DNA of 64,000 nucleotides from Nocardioides allogilvus (GTDB lineage Bacteria; Actinomycetota; Actinomycetes; Propionibacteriales; Nocardioidaceae). Under the pieces are notes generated by a model. It did no database searches and was not told the DNA's origin. It saw only the letters and a program-made list of their open reading frames with translations. The position numbers and the translations under genes were made by a program. Shown in pieces: positions 7,596-16,262 of this stretch. The stretch is taken from positions 248,001 through 312,000 of the forward strand of contig NZ_PZYX01000002.1 of assembly GCF_003047285.1 (NCBI RefSeq). The letters run 5' to 3'. Numbering within the stretch: position 1 is the first letter of the stretch; each line of letters starts with the position of its first letter.

Positions 7596-8704
7596 TGTGA
7601 TGTCCAGGGAGGTTGTCCCGCCGAGCGGCGGTGAGTCGGTCTGACAGGTGAAGGCCTCCGGTTGTGAAGTGGAGCTGTCTAGAAACCGCTTCACCAACCA
7701 GGAGGCCTTCATGTCCCACGCTAACGCCACCCTCACCCCGATCACCCGTCTGCGCATGGCACGGTTGGTCGTCGACCGCGGCTGGACCTACGCCTCAGCG
7801 GCGAAGATGTTCATGGTTGCTCCGCGGACTGCCAAGAAGTGGGCCGACCGCTACCGCACCGAAGGGCAGGCCGGGATGGCCGACCGAAGCTCTCGACCCC
7901 ACGCCAGCCCGAACAAGACAAGACCTGCGCTCGTTCGACGGATCGTGCGGCTCCGTTGGCGCCAACGACTCGGTCCCGTCCAGATCGCCGGCCGCCTCGG
8001 GATGCAGGCCTCGACCGTTCACGTCGTGCTGGTGCGATGCCGAATCAACCGGCTCTCCCACATCGACCGAGTCACCGGCGAACCGCTGCGCCGCTACGAA
8101 CATCCCCACCCCGGCTCGCTGATCCATGTCGACGTCACCAAGTTCGGCAACATCCCCGATGGTGGCGGGCACAAGTTCCTCACCCGACAGCAGAGCAAGC
8201 TCAACGCCCGGGCCACCGCGCGCCGCACGGGAGAACGCGGCAAGAATTCCGAGCCGCGGATCGGAACCGCGTTCGTTCACACCGTCATCGACGACCACTC
8301 AAGAGTGGCCTACGCCGAGATCTGCACCGACGAGACGGCCGCCACCGCGATCGGAGTCTTGGAACGCGCGGTGGCCTGGTTCGCCGAGCACGGAGTCACC
8401 GTCGAACGAGTCCTGTCCGACAACGGCTCGTGCTACCGCTCATACGCATGGCGCGACGCCTGTGCGGAGCTCGACATCGTCCACAAACGGACCCGGCCCT
8501 ACCGGCCCCAGACCAACGGGAAGATCGAGCGATTTCACCGCACCCTGGGCGACGGCTGGGCCTACGCACGGTTCTACGACTCAACCGAGCAACGCAACAT
8601 CGCCCTACCCGGGTGGCTTCATTTCTACAATCACCACCGAGCCCACTCCGCTATCGGAGCCAAGCCACCGATCACCCGACTGACCAACGTGCCTGGACAT
8701 CACA
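7596..8704 (+). mobile_element. IS481-family insertion sequence, 1109 bp, intact
   Basis: The ends are perfect 13-bp inverted repeats: TGTGATGTCCAGG (7596-7608) and CCTGGACATCACA (8692-8704). They are bordered by the 6-bp direct repeat GCTAGT. Size, a single DDE transposase gene, 6-bp duplications and the CTAG target core all fit the IS481 family. The element lies in the same orientation as the gene it interrupts, so the host promoter reads into it. Ends, duplication and transposase frame are all intact, which points to a recent insertion; no decay is visible. Confidence 0.95.
7649..7711 (+). promoter_or_regulatory. Stem-loop covering the transposase ribosome-binding site
   Basis: Bases 7649-7669 (starting TGAAGGCCTCC) can pair with 7689-7711 (ending GGAGGCCTTCA) in a stem of about 21 bp with only two single-base bulges. 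The 3' arm contains the GGAGG (7701-7705) and the A of the transposase ATG. An RNA that starts outside the element would fold this way and hide the start, as known for IS10 and other elements that block translation of read-through transcripts. Transcripts starting inside the 5' arm or loop would escape. Confidence 0.7.
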
Positions 8705-8709
8705 GCTAG
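7711..8709 (+). CDS. IS481-family transposase
   Basis: A 332-residue DDE transposase. The N-terminal third is a helix-turn-helix region (MARLVVDRGWTYASAAKMF, then RPHASPNKTRPALVRRI). The catalytic core has Asp141 in HVDVTKFG, Asp237 in VLSDNGS and Glu273 in NGKIERFH, spaced as in IS481/IS3-like rve integrase domains; the tail FYNHHRAHSAIGAKPP is typical. The ATG at 7711 has GGAGG 5 bp upstream. The reading frame runs past the inverted repeat: the last Ser codon straddles the element end and the TAG stop (8707-8709) lies wholly in the GCTAGT target duplication, so the stop is provided by the insertion site. Confidence 0.93.
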   Translation: MSHANATLTPITRLRMARLVVDRGWTYASAAKMFMVAPRTAKKWADRYRTEGQAGMADRSSRPHASPNKTRPALVRRIVRLRWRQRLGPVQIAGRLGMQASTVHVVLVRCRINRLSHIDRVTGEPLRRYEHPHPGSLIHVDVTKFGNIPDGGGHKFLTRQQSKLNARATARRTGERGKNSEPRIGTAFVHTVIDDHSRVAYAEICTDETAATAIGVLERAVAWFAEHGVTVERVLSDNGSCYRSYAWRDACAELDIVHKRTRPYRPQTNGKIERFHRTLGDGWAYARFYDSTEQRNIALPGWLHFYNHHRAHSAIGAKPPITRLTNVPGHHS

Positions 8710-8710
8710 T
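8705..8710. repeat. Target-site duplication GCTAGT, right copy
   Basis: Second copy of the 6-bp duplication bordering the element; its TAG serves as the transposase stop codon. Confidence 0.93.
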
Positions 8711-11700
8711 CCCGATGGCGTCCGCCGCCCCTTCAGCTCCGACGGACCTGGCAGCCTCACAACCCAACGGCACGACCACGGTCATGACCTGGACGCGAGT
8801 GCCGAGCGCCCTCACCTATGAGGTCGTGATCGACAACAACGGCGATTTCTCCTCACCCGAGTTCACGTCCCGCACCGCGAACAACACGGTGGTGCCAACC
8901 ACCAATCTCCGCACCGGAACCAACCATTGGCGTGTGCGTGCCTTCGCTGGCTCGGAGGCATCCGACTGGTCCACCAGCACCTTCGACCCAGGGCCGGTAG
9001 GCGTACCGCAAGCGGTCTCTCCTGCAAACGGTGAACCGCTCAAGCAACCAGAAGACCCTCCCCTGCTGACGTGGGGTGCTGTGCACGGCGCCACCGAATA
9101 CATCGTCGAGGTGGACCGCGACGTGGACTTCATCGGGGCCGGCTCCTACACCACCAAGACGACGTCGCTCGTCGTTCCCGACCCTCTCGGCGCAGGCACC
9201 TGGCATTGGCGCGTCAAGGCCTCCCGCGGCACTGGACTGGTGTCCGAGCCCTCGAGTGCGCGCACGTTTCAGATCCTGCCGATTGATGTCCCCACGCTCA
9301 TCTCCCCCGCGAACGACGCCAACACCCAGATCGAAGATGTGGTGCTGGACTGGAAGCCGGTGCCCGGAGCGAAGTCCTACGAGGTTCAGGTCGCAAACAA
9401 CGAGACCTTTACCAACATCACCGAGACGCGAATCGGGATCCTCGGAACCAAGTATTCCCCAGCGAAGGGCTACAACAACGACCAGTACTACTGGCGCGTG
9501 CGCGCCATCGATCTGGGCGGTACGGCAACGCCGTGGGCCGAATCGCAGTTCAATTTCAAGCGACAATGGCCGGACCGGCCGTGGCCCGTGTTTCCGATGC
9601 AGGACGGGTTCACCACGACACCCGACACTGTCAACCACGATCCCTTTGCACTGCCGAACAAGATCATCACCACGCCGGCGCCTTACTTCCAGTGGACTCC
9701 GGTCCAACACGCGAGCCACTACCAGCTCGACGTGAGCACCGACGCGAACTTCTCGACCTTCGCGTCGTGCCGGATTGCCGGAACCACGTACACCCCGGGC
9801 AACGCCGTCCATTCCGACACCAGCATGAGCCGTGGTTCGGAAGAGGATTGTCTCGTCCAGGAAGGCAGCCAGATGTTCTGGCGAGTGCGCCCCATGGACG
9901 CACCATTCAATGACATCGGCTTCTTCGACGGGATCCAGGGCATTTACTCGCCGACCCAAAGATTCACTTGGGATCCGGTGTACTTCTCCGGCTTGAGTCC
10001 CATGGGCGGAGTGACGGTGGCTGTGCCGACGTTCAGCTGGACGCCTGGGGTCGCGGCTGAAAAGTACAAGGTGGAGATCTTCAAGAGCGGTGCAGCAAGT
10101 CCAATCCACACCAAGACCACCTACGCGACTTCCTACACGCCGGTCGATCTCGAACTCAAGCCCGCCGACGGGCCTTTCACCTGGCGGTTGTCAGCGCTCG
10201 AAGCCGGCGGGCGGTCGTCTGCCCTCGTCTCCAACACCTTCAACGTCTCGGGCACGACCCCGACGTCAGGAGCCCCCGCGCTGACCGCGCTTTCGGGGCG
10301 TGCCTCCGACCCGGCAACGATGCGTGCACCTTCGCTGACGTGGGAACCGTTGGCTGGCGCTTCGTACTACCGCGTGTCGATCGGAGACGACGACGGGACG
10401 AACTTCTACTGGATCCCGACGTCGGACGAGTCGTTCGACAAGAAGTCCTACTTCCCGGCCTTCACCGAGACCGGCAAACGGGTGCTCCGTCCAGGCGCGT
10501 ACAAGTGGGTGGTCGAGGCCTACGACGCCACCAACCTGCCGATCGGCGTGTCAGCGGTCAATGTGTTCCGGATCGCAAATTTCCCCGCGGTCACCGGGCA
10601 GACCATCGCCCTCGACGGCAAGACGCTCGATGCCGGGGCCGGATGCGACCTCGCGTTGGTCGACGCTGGCGCCTTCTGTGACGGCGTTCCTGCGACGCCC
10701 GTCCTGTCCTGGGACCAGTCCCTCGGCATGTCGTCCTACGTGGTCTACACCTCCCAAGACGCCAACTTCACGAACCTGACCGAGCTGACCCGGATTCCGA
10801 ACACCTGGAACACCCGCTACGCGTTCACGTTCAGCAACAAGCAGCCCGCCCTCCCCGACAACGAGTCCGGAGTGCCCTATTACTGGCACATCCGCCCCTG
10901 CAAGGCGATCGCGGTTTGTGGGCCCGATCCGGTCAGCGCGTCCACGAGTAGGGCAACCAACGCGTTCCTCAAGACGTCGCCCAAGGTGGCGCTGTCCTCT
11001 CCGGGCGACACCGCCCCGGTCGACACCCACGAGGTCACCTTCGACTGGGCCGACTACTTCGACACGAACCAGTCAGTGCAGTGGCAGATCGAGAAGAGTC
11101 CTCAAAGCGGCAAGTGGTATCGGCTTCAGGTTGACGACAACAGCAACTTCTCGACTCCGATCGACGACATCAAGGTGGACCAGAGCACTTACACCGCCTT
11201 CACCAAGCTCTACCCCGAAGGCACGTTGCACTGGCGCGTCGGTGCCATCGATGGCGCTGACAATGAGCTCAACTGGTCGCAGCCGCGCACCTTCGTCAAG
11301 TCCAGCCCCCGACTCGCGCTCACGTCACCGCTGCCTGGCTCGACCGTGTCCGGCGTGACGCCCTTCAGGTGGGACTCTCAGGCCTTCGCCAGTGAGTATG
11401 TCGTCGAGGTCTACAAGGACGAGGACACCACGTTCTCGACCACAAATCGGATGTTCTCCGCGAAGGTGAGGACCGCGGCGTACGCCTGGACATCACCGCT
11501 GCCCCCCAGCCCCAAGCCCTACGTCTGGCGCGTTCGACGTATCGACTCGAACGGCAATGAAGGCCCGTGGTCCACCACCGGAAGGTTCACCGTCGATGGC
11601 GGCACGCTTACGCTGGCCTCACCCGCCGACGGCGCCGCTCAGCCGCCGAACGGTCCGGTGATGGCGTGGAATCCGCTGCTCGGTGCGGCGAAGTACCGGG

Positions 11701-12716
11701 TGGAGATCTTCGCCCTCGCCACGGGCCAGAACCAGACTCCTGTGACCACAGTGGCAACGTCGTACGCCCCGACGAGCATCTTCGCGACGGGAACCTATCG
11801 GTGGAGCGTGACGGCTCTCGACCCCAACAACAATGCGCTGACCACAGCCGCCAGGACATTCACCGTCGATGCGGGACTGACGGCGACATCGCCTCCCGCG
11901 ATCGCGGCGCCCGTCAGCTCTGCGATCGGGCAGACATTGACGAGCACCCCTCCTGTGTGGAATCAGCCGGATGTGTCGAACGTCTACCAGTGGCTGCGCG
12001 ACGGTAGTCCGATCAGCGGCGCGACGTCATCGACGTACACCATGGTCGCCAGCGACTACACGAAGCAGATCTCGCTGCGCGTCACTGGGAAGAAGCCCGG
12101 ATACACCGATGGGGTCACCATCAGCAATGCCATCGGCGTCACCGCCGGTGGGGCGCTGCAAAACACCTCACCGCCGACGATCTCCGGCAGCGCCATCGTC
12201 GGCAGCAGCCTCATGACGACCGCTGGCACTTGGTCCGAAGCATCACCTGTCCTTCGGTATCAGTGGCTGCGTGCCGGTGCGCCGATCCCCAACGCCAAGT
12301 CGAGTTCCTACAGGCTGACGACAGAGGATGCCGGCAAGGGCATCTCAGTGACGGTCTTCGCCTCGAAGACCGGTTTCAACGAGGGGTCGGCCTCCACGGC
12401 GCCGGTGACGGTCGCGCGGCTGACGTCGACCACTGTCGCCACCCTCTCCAGGACACGGGTCAAGCCCGGCAAGCGGGTGAAGATCGGCATCACCGTCACC
12501 GTTCCGGGTGTCGCCGGGCCCGTAGGCATGATCAAGGTGTTCGACGGCGCGAAGAAGTTGAAGACACTGACGTTGGTGAGCGCCCGGGACGGAAAGATCG
12601 GTTGGCGGCTTCCCAAGCTGAAGAAGGGCAAGCACAAGATCAAGGCCGTGTATCTGGGCAACAACTCGACCGCAGGTTCCAAGTCGAAGCGAATCAAGCT
12701 CTACGTCGTCAGGTAG
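8711..12716 (+). pseudogene. 3' fragment of a large secreted FN3-repeat surface protein, interrupted by IS481
   Basis: This is the mature part (about 1335 codons) of a secreted protein whose signal peptide is stranded at 7507-7595. It begins PMASAAPSAPTDLAASQPNG and holds about ten fibronectin-III-like repeats, each with the pattern xLTWxPVxGAxxYxVEV ... YxWRVRAxD. Two shorter repeats follow (YQWLRDGSPISGA and YQWLRAGAPIPNAK), then a C-terminal Ig-like domain rich in Lys (RVKPGKRVKIGITVTV). There is no LPXTG signal, so it is probably released or held by its basic end. The open frame continues upstream through the element in a frame different from the transposase, but that stretch is not coding. 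An internal ATG (8715) could start translation, without a signal peptide. Likely an adhesin or matrix protein, by inference. Confidence 0.85.
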
Positions 12717-12752
12717 CCCCACGCACGATCCCGCCGCACGTACGCTCCGTAC

Positions 12753-13379
12753 GTGACCTGGATCGGCAACCACTGGCTCGACATCCTCGGCTGGGGCGGC
12801 AGTGCACTGCTGGTGTACTCCCTGCTCCAGTCGAGGGTGCTCAGGCTGCGCGTCCTCAACCTCGCGGCGTGCCTGATCCTCACGGTGTTCAACTGGGCCC
12901 TCGAGGTCTGGCCGATGGTCGGCATGAACCTCGTCCTGTCCGCGATCAACCTGTGGTTCATCTTCTCGCTGCTGCGCGACCGCCACGATGAGGCGGCGTT
13001 CCAGGTGCTGCAGGTGCGAGGGGATGACGAATACCTGCGTCATGTAATCCGGGTGCATGCCGCCGACATCCTGCGGTTCAACCCTGACTTCGTCCACGAT
13101 CCGTCGGCGGAGGGCTTGGACTCGTTCCTCGTCACACGTGGCGACGAGACCGTCGGTGTCGTGCTGCTGAGGGCGGCCGGCGACACCGCGCACGTCCTGC
13201 TCGACTACGTCACGCCGCGCTACCGCGACTTCTCGCCGGGCGAGTTCGTCTGGCGCCGGAGCGGGCTGCTCAGCGACCAGGGCTATCGCCGTGTCGTCAC
13301 CTCTCCCGCCATGGTCGCCCCCTACTACGACAGGGTGGGCTTTCGCCGCGAGGGCGAGTCCTTCGTCCTCGATCTCTGA
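12753..13379 (+). CDS. YgjV-like membrane domain fused to a GNAT-like domain
   Basis: A 208-residue protein. Residues 1-75 contain three hydrophobic helices (LGWGGSALLVYSLLQSRVLR, VLNLAACLILTVFNWALEVW, PMVGMNLVLSAINLWFIFSL) that resemble the YgjV inner-membrane family. Residues 80-208 look like a small N-acetyltransferase fold: VTRGDETVGVVLLRAAGD as central strands and YYDRVGFRREGESFVLDL as the family's closing Y-x-x-x-GF motif, though the acetyl-CoA loop is weak. The GTG start follows TACGCT by 6 nt, a leaderless-type arrangement. No substrate can be inferred. Confidence 0.7.
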   Translation: MTWIGNHWLDILGWGGSALLVYSLLQSRVLRLRVLNLAACLILTVFNWALEVWPMVGMNLVLSAINLWFIFSLLRDRHDEAAFQVLQVRGDDEYLRHVIRVHAADILRFNPDFVHDPSAEGLDSFLVTRGDETVGVVLLRAAGDTAHVLLDYVTPRYRDFSPGEFVWRRSGLLSDQGYRRVVTSPAMVAPYYDRVGFRREGESFVLDL

Positions 13380-13432
13380 CCGGGTCTGGTCAATCTCGGG
13401 ACACGGGCAACCAGATCCAGCACGATTGACCC

Positions 13433-13741
13433 GTGTCGCGAAGGTCGAAGGTGTTGCTGGCGGTGATCGCGGCGCAGGTCGCGGTCCCTGCCGTCGCGCT
13501 CGGCCTCGCCCCCGCTCCGTTCGGGTTCCAGATGTATGCCGGCACCGGCTGGACGCAGGTCGAGGTCACGCGCCACGACGGATCCACCATGCAGATCCAC
13601 CCCACCGGTCTCGTCGCGAACTATCGCGCCGAGATCGACTGGACACGGCGGCTGCCTGAGCGCATCTGCGAGAGCGACAGCGCCATTGCCGCTGTCACCG
13701 TGAGGCGCTGGCGCGAGGACAGGACGCTCACATGTCCCTGA
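13433..13741 (+). CDS. Small secreted or membrane-anchored protein (102 aa), HTTM-protein partner
   Basis: A 102-residue protein with an N-terminal signal or anchor (KVLLAVIAAQVAVPAVALGL) and an extracytoplasmic part GFQMYAGTGWTQVEV ... MQIHPTGLVANYRAEIDW. Its 3' end overlaps the next gene, a multi-spanning HTTM-like protein, by 10 bp, so the two are translated together and probably act together. No named family can be assigned with confidence. GTG start. Confidence 0.7.
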   Translation: MSRRSKVLLAVIAAQVAVPAVALGLAPAPFGFQMYAGTGWTQVEVTRHDGSTMQIHPTGLVANYRAEIDWTRRLPERICESDSAIAAVTVRRWREDRTLTCP

Positions 13742-14538
13742 CACCACCCGACCCCCGGGCGATGGCGGTCTGCCGGATCCTGCTCGGCTGCGCCTTCGTG
13801 ATGGATGCCCTCGAGGCCTCCGGGATCCTCCTGCGCATCGAGCAGGGCAGGCTGGCGGTGCCCGGCCCGCTGCCCCTGCCGATCACCGACACGACCATCC
13901 AGGCGTGGACCCTGCTCAGTGTCATCGCCGGGGCCATGGTGTTCGCGGGAGTGGTCACCGAGGCGGCCGCTGCGGCCGCCGCGGCGCTGGCGGTCCTCGC
14001 CCTGGCGTGGGACCAGCAGGTGTACAGCAGCCACCTGTGGCTCACGACCCTGCTCCTGACCTACCTGGTCTTCTCGAAGTCCGACTCCCGTTGGTCCGTG
14101 CGTGCCGCACTGCTCGGCAGACGGGACGCGGTGCCTGCGTGGCCGGCGCTGCTGATGGTGACCCAGCTGTCGGTGTGCTACTTCTTCGCCGGGTTGTCGA
14201 AGCTCAACCCCTGGTGGCTGGCCGGCGACGAGCTGCGGCCGACCGTGCGTCTCGACCTGCCCGGCGCCGGGTTCACCGTGCTCGCCGCGCTCGTCATTGC
14301 GACGGAGGTCTTCATCGCGACCGGCATGTGGTTCCGGCGAACGCGGCTGCTGGCGATCGGGACCGGTGTGCTGCTGCACGCCAGCATCGTGGCGCTGATG
14401 TACAAGCCGTTGACCCTGGTCGCCTTCACGTTCGCGTGCCTCGCGGTCTACCCCCTGATGGTGTCCGCTCCGTTCGTCCGCTCCCGCGATCGTGACGCGC
14501 GCCGAGCAGCCGATGCACGCGACGCCGTGCTGAGGTAG
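13732..14538 (+). CDS. HTTM-like (vitamin-K-dependent carboxylase N-terminal-like) membrane protein
   Basis: A 268-residue integral membrane protein with about six helices. Conserved-looking features are RILLGCAFVMDALEASGIL near the start, the pair WDQQVYSSHLWLTTLLLTYL in the middle, and the block LSVCYFFAGLSKLNPWWLAGDEL typical of HTTM domains, which relate to the N-terminal half of gamma-carboxylase. Bacterial members are often encoded with a small partner, as here. Enzymatic activity is unproven for such short members. The ATG overlaps the end of the upstream gene. Confidence 0.75.
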   Translation: MSLTPPDPRAMAVCRILLGCAFVMDALEASGILLRIEQGRLAVPGPLPLPITDTTIQAWTLLSVIAGAMVFAGVVTEAAAAAAAALAVLALAWDQQVYSSHLWLTTLLLTYLVFSKSDSRWSVRAALLGRRDAVPAWPALLMVTQLSVCYFFAGLSKLNPWWLAGDELRPTVRLDLPGAGFTVLAALVIATEVFIATGMWFRRTRLLAIGTGVLLHASIVALMYKPLTLVAFTFACLAVYPLMVSAPFVRSRDRDARRAADARDAVLR

Positions 14539-14615
14539 TACTCGCCGTTCCCCACGACAGGGGTTGTGCCCCGCTACGTCGCGAGCCAGCATGAGACGCC
14601 TGACCGGAGGTGTCC

Positions 14616-14720
14616 ATGTTCCGCACGAGGTGGCTGAGCAACAACCGCATCATCGTCGGCATCTTCGTCGTCCTGGCGATCCTCAACGCCTACGCGATGT
14701 CCCACGGCTACTACCTCTGA
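14616..14720 (+). CDS. 34-residue single-span membrane microprotein
   Basis: A short frame MFRTRWLSNN followed by the hydrophobic run RIIVGIFVVLAILNAYAMS and the tail HGYYL. GGAGG lies 5 bp before the ATG, an almost ideal ribosome-binding site, which is the main support. It follows the HTTM-like gene by 77 bp and ends 15 bp before the convergent trpD stop. The basic N terminus and single helix predict an N-in membrane peptide. Function unknown. Confidence 0.6.
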   Translation: MFRTRWLSNNRIIVGIFVVLAILNAYAMSHGYYL

Positions 14721-14735
14721 CGCCGCGTCACGCTC

Positions 14736-15764
14736 TCAGCGCGATGACGCCTCGACCCAACGCTCCAGGCTGGCGAGCGCGGCACCGGAGTCGATGGCAT
14801 CGGCTGCCTTGGCCAAGCCGGTGGCGAGCGCGTCCATCGGCTCGCCCGCCGGGTCGTCGTACACAGCGAGCGCTGCACCGGCGTTGAGCACGACCGCGTC
14901 GCGGACCGCACCCTTCTCCCCCGCCATCACCCGGCGGACGACCTCGGCGTTGTGGGCGGCATCCCCACCCCGGAGGTCCTCGATGGTCGCGCGCGCGAGC
15001 CCAAGGTCGGCCGGCTCGACCGTGCTCACGACCACCTCGCCCGCGTGCACCGCCCACAGGGTCGAGGTCGTGGTCGTGGTGAGCTCGTCGAGCCCGTCGT
15101 CGCCGCGCACGACCCAGGCGTCCACGCCCCGCGCGGCGAACACGCCGGCCATCACCGGCGCCTGAAGGGCGTTGGCGCAGCCGATCGCCTGTGCCGCAGG
15201 ACGGGCCGGGTTGGTCAGCGGGCCCAGCAGGTTGAAACTGGTGGCGATGCCGAGCTCGCGGCGAGGCACGGCGGCGTAGCGCATGGCCGGGTGGAATGCG
15301 GCTGCGAAGCAGAACGTGATGCCTGCTTCGGTCGCGACCTCGGCGACCCGGTCGACCGGCAGGTCGAGACGGATCCCCAGCACCTCGAGCACGTCCGCCG
15401 AGCCGGACTGCGAGGACGCCGAGCGCGAGCCGTGCTTCACGACGGTGGCGCCAGCACCCGCGGCGACGATCGCGGCCATCGTCGAGATGTTGACCGACCT
15501 GGACCGATCGCCACCGGTGCCGACGATGTCGAGCAGCCTGCCCGGGACCGTGATCCGGTTGCCGGCGTCGAGCATCGCGTCAGCCAGCCCGGTGACCTCC
15601 TCGATCGTCTCGCCCTTGGCGCGCAACGCGACGGCGAAGCCCGCGATCTGGGCTGGCGTGGCCTCCCCGGCGAGCAGCTGGGCCATCGCCCAGCCCGTCT
15701 GGTCCGACGTCAGGTCGTCACCGGCGACCAGCGAGGAGAGGACGTCAGGCCAGGTGTGCGTCAT
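14736..15764 (-). CDS. trpD: Anthranilate phosphoribosyltransferase
   Basis: A 342-residue TrpD, second step of tryptophan synthesis: it transfers phosphoribose from PRPP to anthranilate. Signature motifs are present: IVGTGGDRSRSVNISTMAA (PRPP/Mg loop), VVKHGSRSASSQSGSADVLE (catalytic Lys-His and glycine-rich region), FCFAAAFHPAMRYAAVPRREL and FNLLGPLTNPARP. The N-terminal helical domain starts MTHTWPDVLSSLVAGDDL. Length is normal. No other trp gene is adjacent, so it is a detached member of the pathway, common in actinobacteria. Confidence 0.96.
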   Translation of the reverse strand: MTHTWPDVLSSLVAGDDLTSDQTGWAMAQLLAGEATPAQIAGFAVALRAKGETIEEVTGLADAMLDAGNRITVPGRLLDIVGTGGDRSRSVNISTMAAIVAAGAGATVVKHGSRSASSQSGSADVLEVLGIRLDLPVDRVAEVATEAGITFCFAAAFHPAMRYAAVPRRELGIATSFNLLGPLTNPARPAAQAIGCANALQAPVMAGVFAARGVDAWVVRGDDGLDELTTTTTSTLWAVHAGEVVVSTVEPADLGLARATIEDLRGGDAAHNAEVVRRVMAGEKGAVRDAVVLNAGAALAVYDDPAGEPMDALATGLAKAADAIDSGAALASLERWVEASSR

Positions 15765-15826
15765 GCGGGCGAGTCTCCCAGACGCAGTGGTGCTGCACCC
15801 GGTCCGTCTCGCCGACCGTCACAGGC

Positions 15827-16261
15827 TCAGGCGGTGGTCGCCGGCACTCGCGAGCGCAGCAGCGACACGACGGCCTCGGCGAGCTGGACCGGGTCGATCG
15901 GGTGCGGCACCGCTGCCTCGGCCCGCGACCACGTCGCCAGCCAGGCGTCCTGCGGACGACCGGTCAGCACCAGCACCGGCGGGCACTGGTAGATCTCGTC
16001 CTTGAGCTGCTTCGCGATGCCCATGCCACCGGCGGGGACCGCTTCTCCGTCGAGGATCGCCAGGTCGATGTGGCCGGCGTCCATGTTCTGGATCACGACC
16101 GGCTCGGTCGCGACCTCGACGTACTCCAGCTCAGGCAGGTCGGGATGCGGCCGGCGGCCGAGGGCGAGGATGACCTGCTGACGGGTGTCGATGTCGTCGC
16201 TGTAGACGAGGACCTTCAGGGCAGCGCGTTCCGATGACGTGGTCTGGCTCACGTTCGGCAT
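15827..16261 (-). CDS. Receiver-like single-domain protein lacking the conserved lysine
   Basis: A 144-residue CheY-like protein. The acidic pair is present (YSDD, Asp22-Asp23), the phospho-acceptor is likely Asp71 in LAILDGE, and Thr100 is in VLVLTGR. The usual Lys-Pro near the end is His-Pro (AAVPHPIDP), so normal phosphorylation signalling may be weakened or lost. There is no output domain. Its start lies 1 bp from the stop of the ctaG-like gene, so the two form an operon; a regulatory link to cytochrome oxidase assembly is possible but only inferred from position. Confidence 0.75.
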   Translation of the reverse strand: MPNVSQTTSSERAALKVLVYSDDIDTRQQVILALGRRPHPDLPELEYVEVATEPVVIQNMDAGHIDLAILDGEAVPAGGMGIAKQLKDEIYQCPPVLVLTGRPQDAWLATWSRAEAAVPHPIDPVQLAEAVVSLLRSRVPATTA

Positions 16262-16262
16262 G

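Noticed and set aside
7839-12716. One continuous 1625-codon open frame through the insertion element.
   Set aside because: Its first 290 codons are a shadow frame of the transposase; inverted repeats and target duplication show the real gene was joined from 7595 to 8711.
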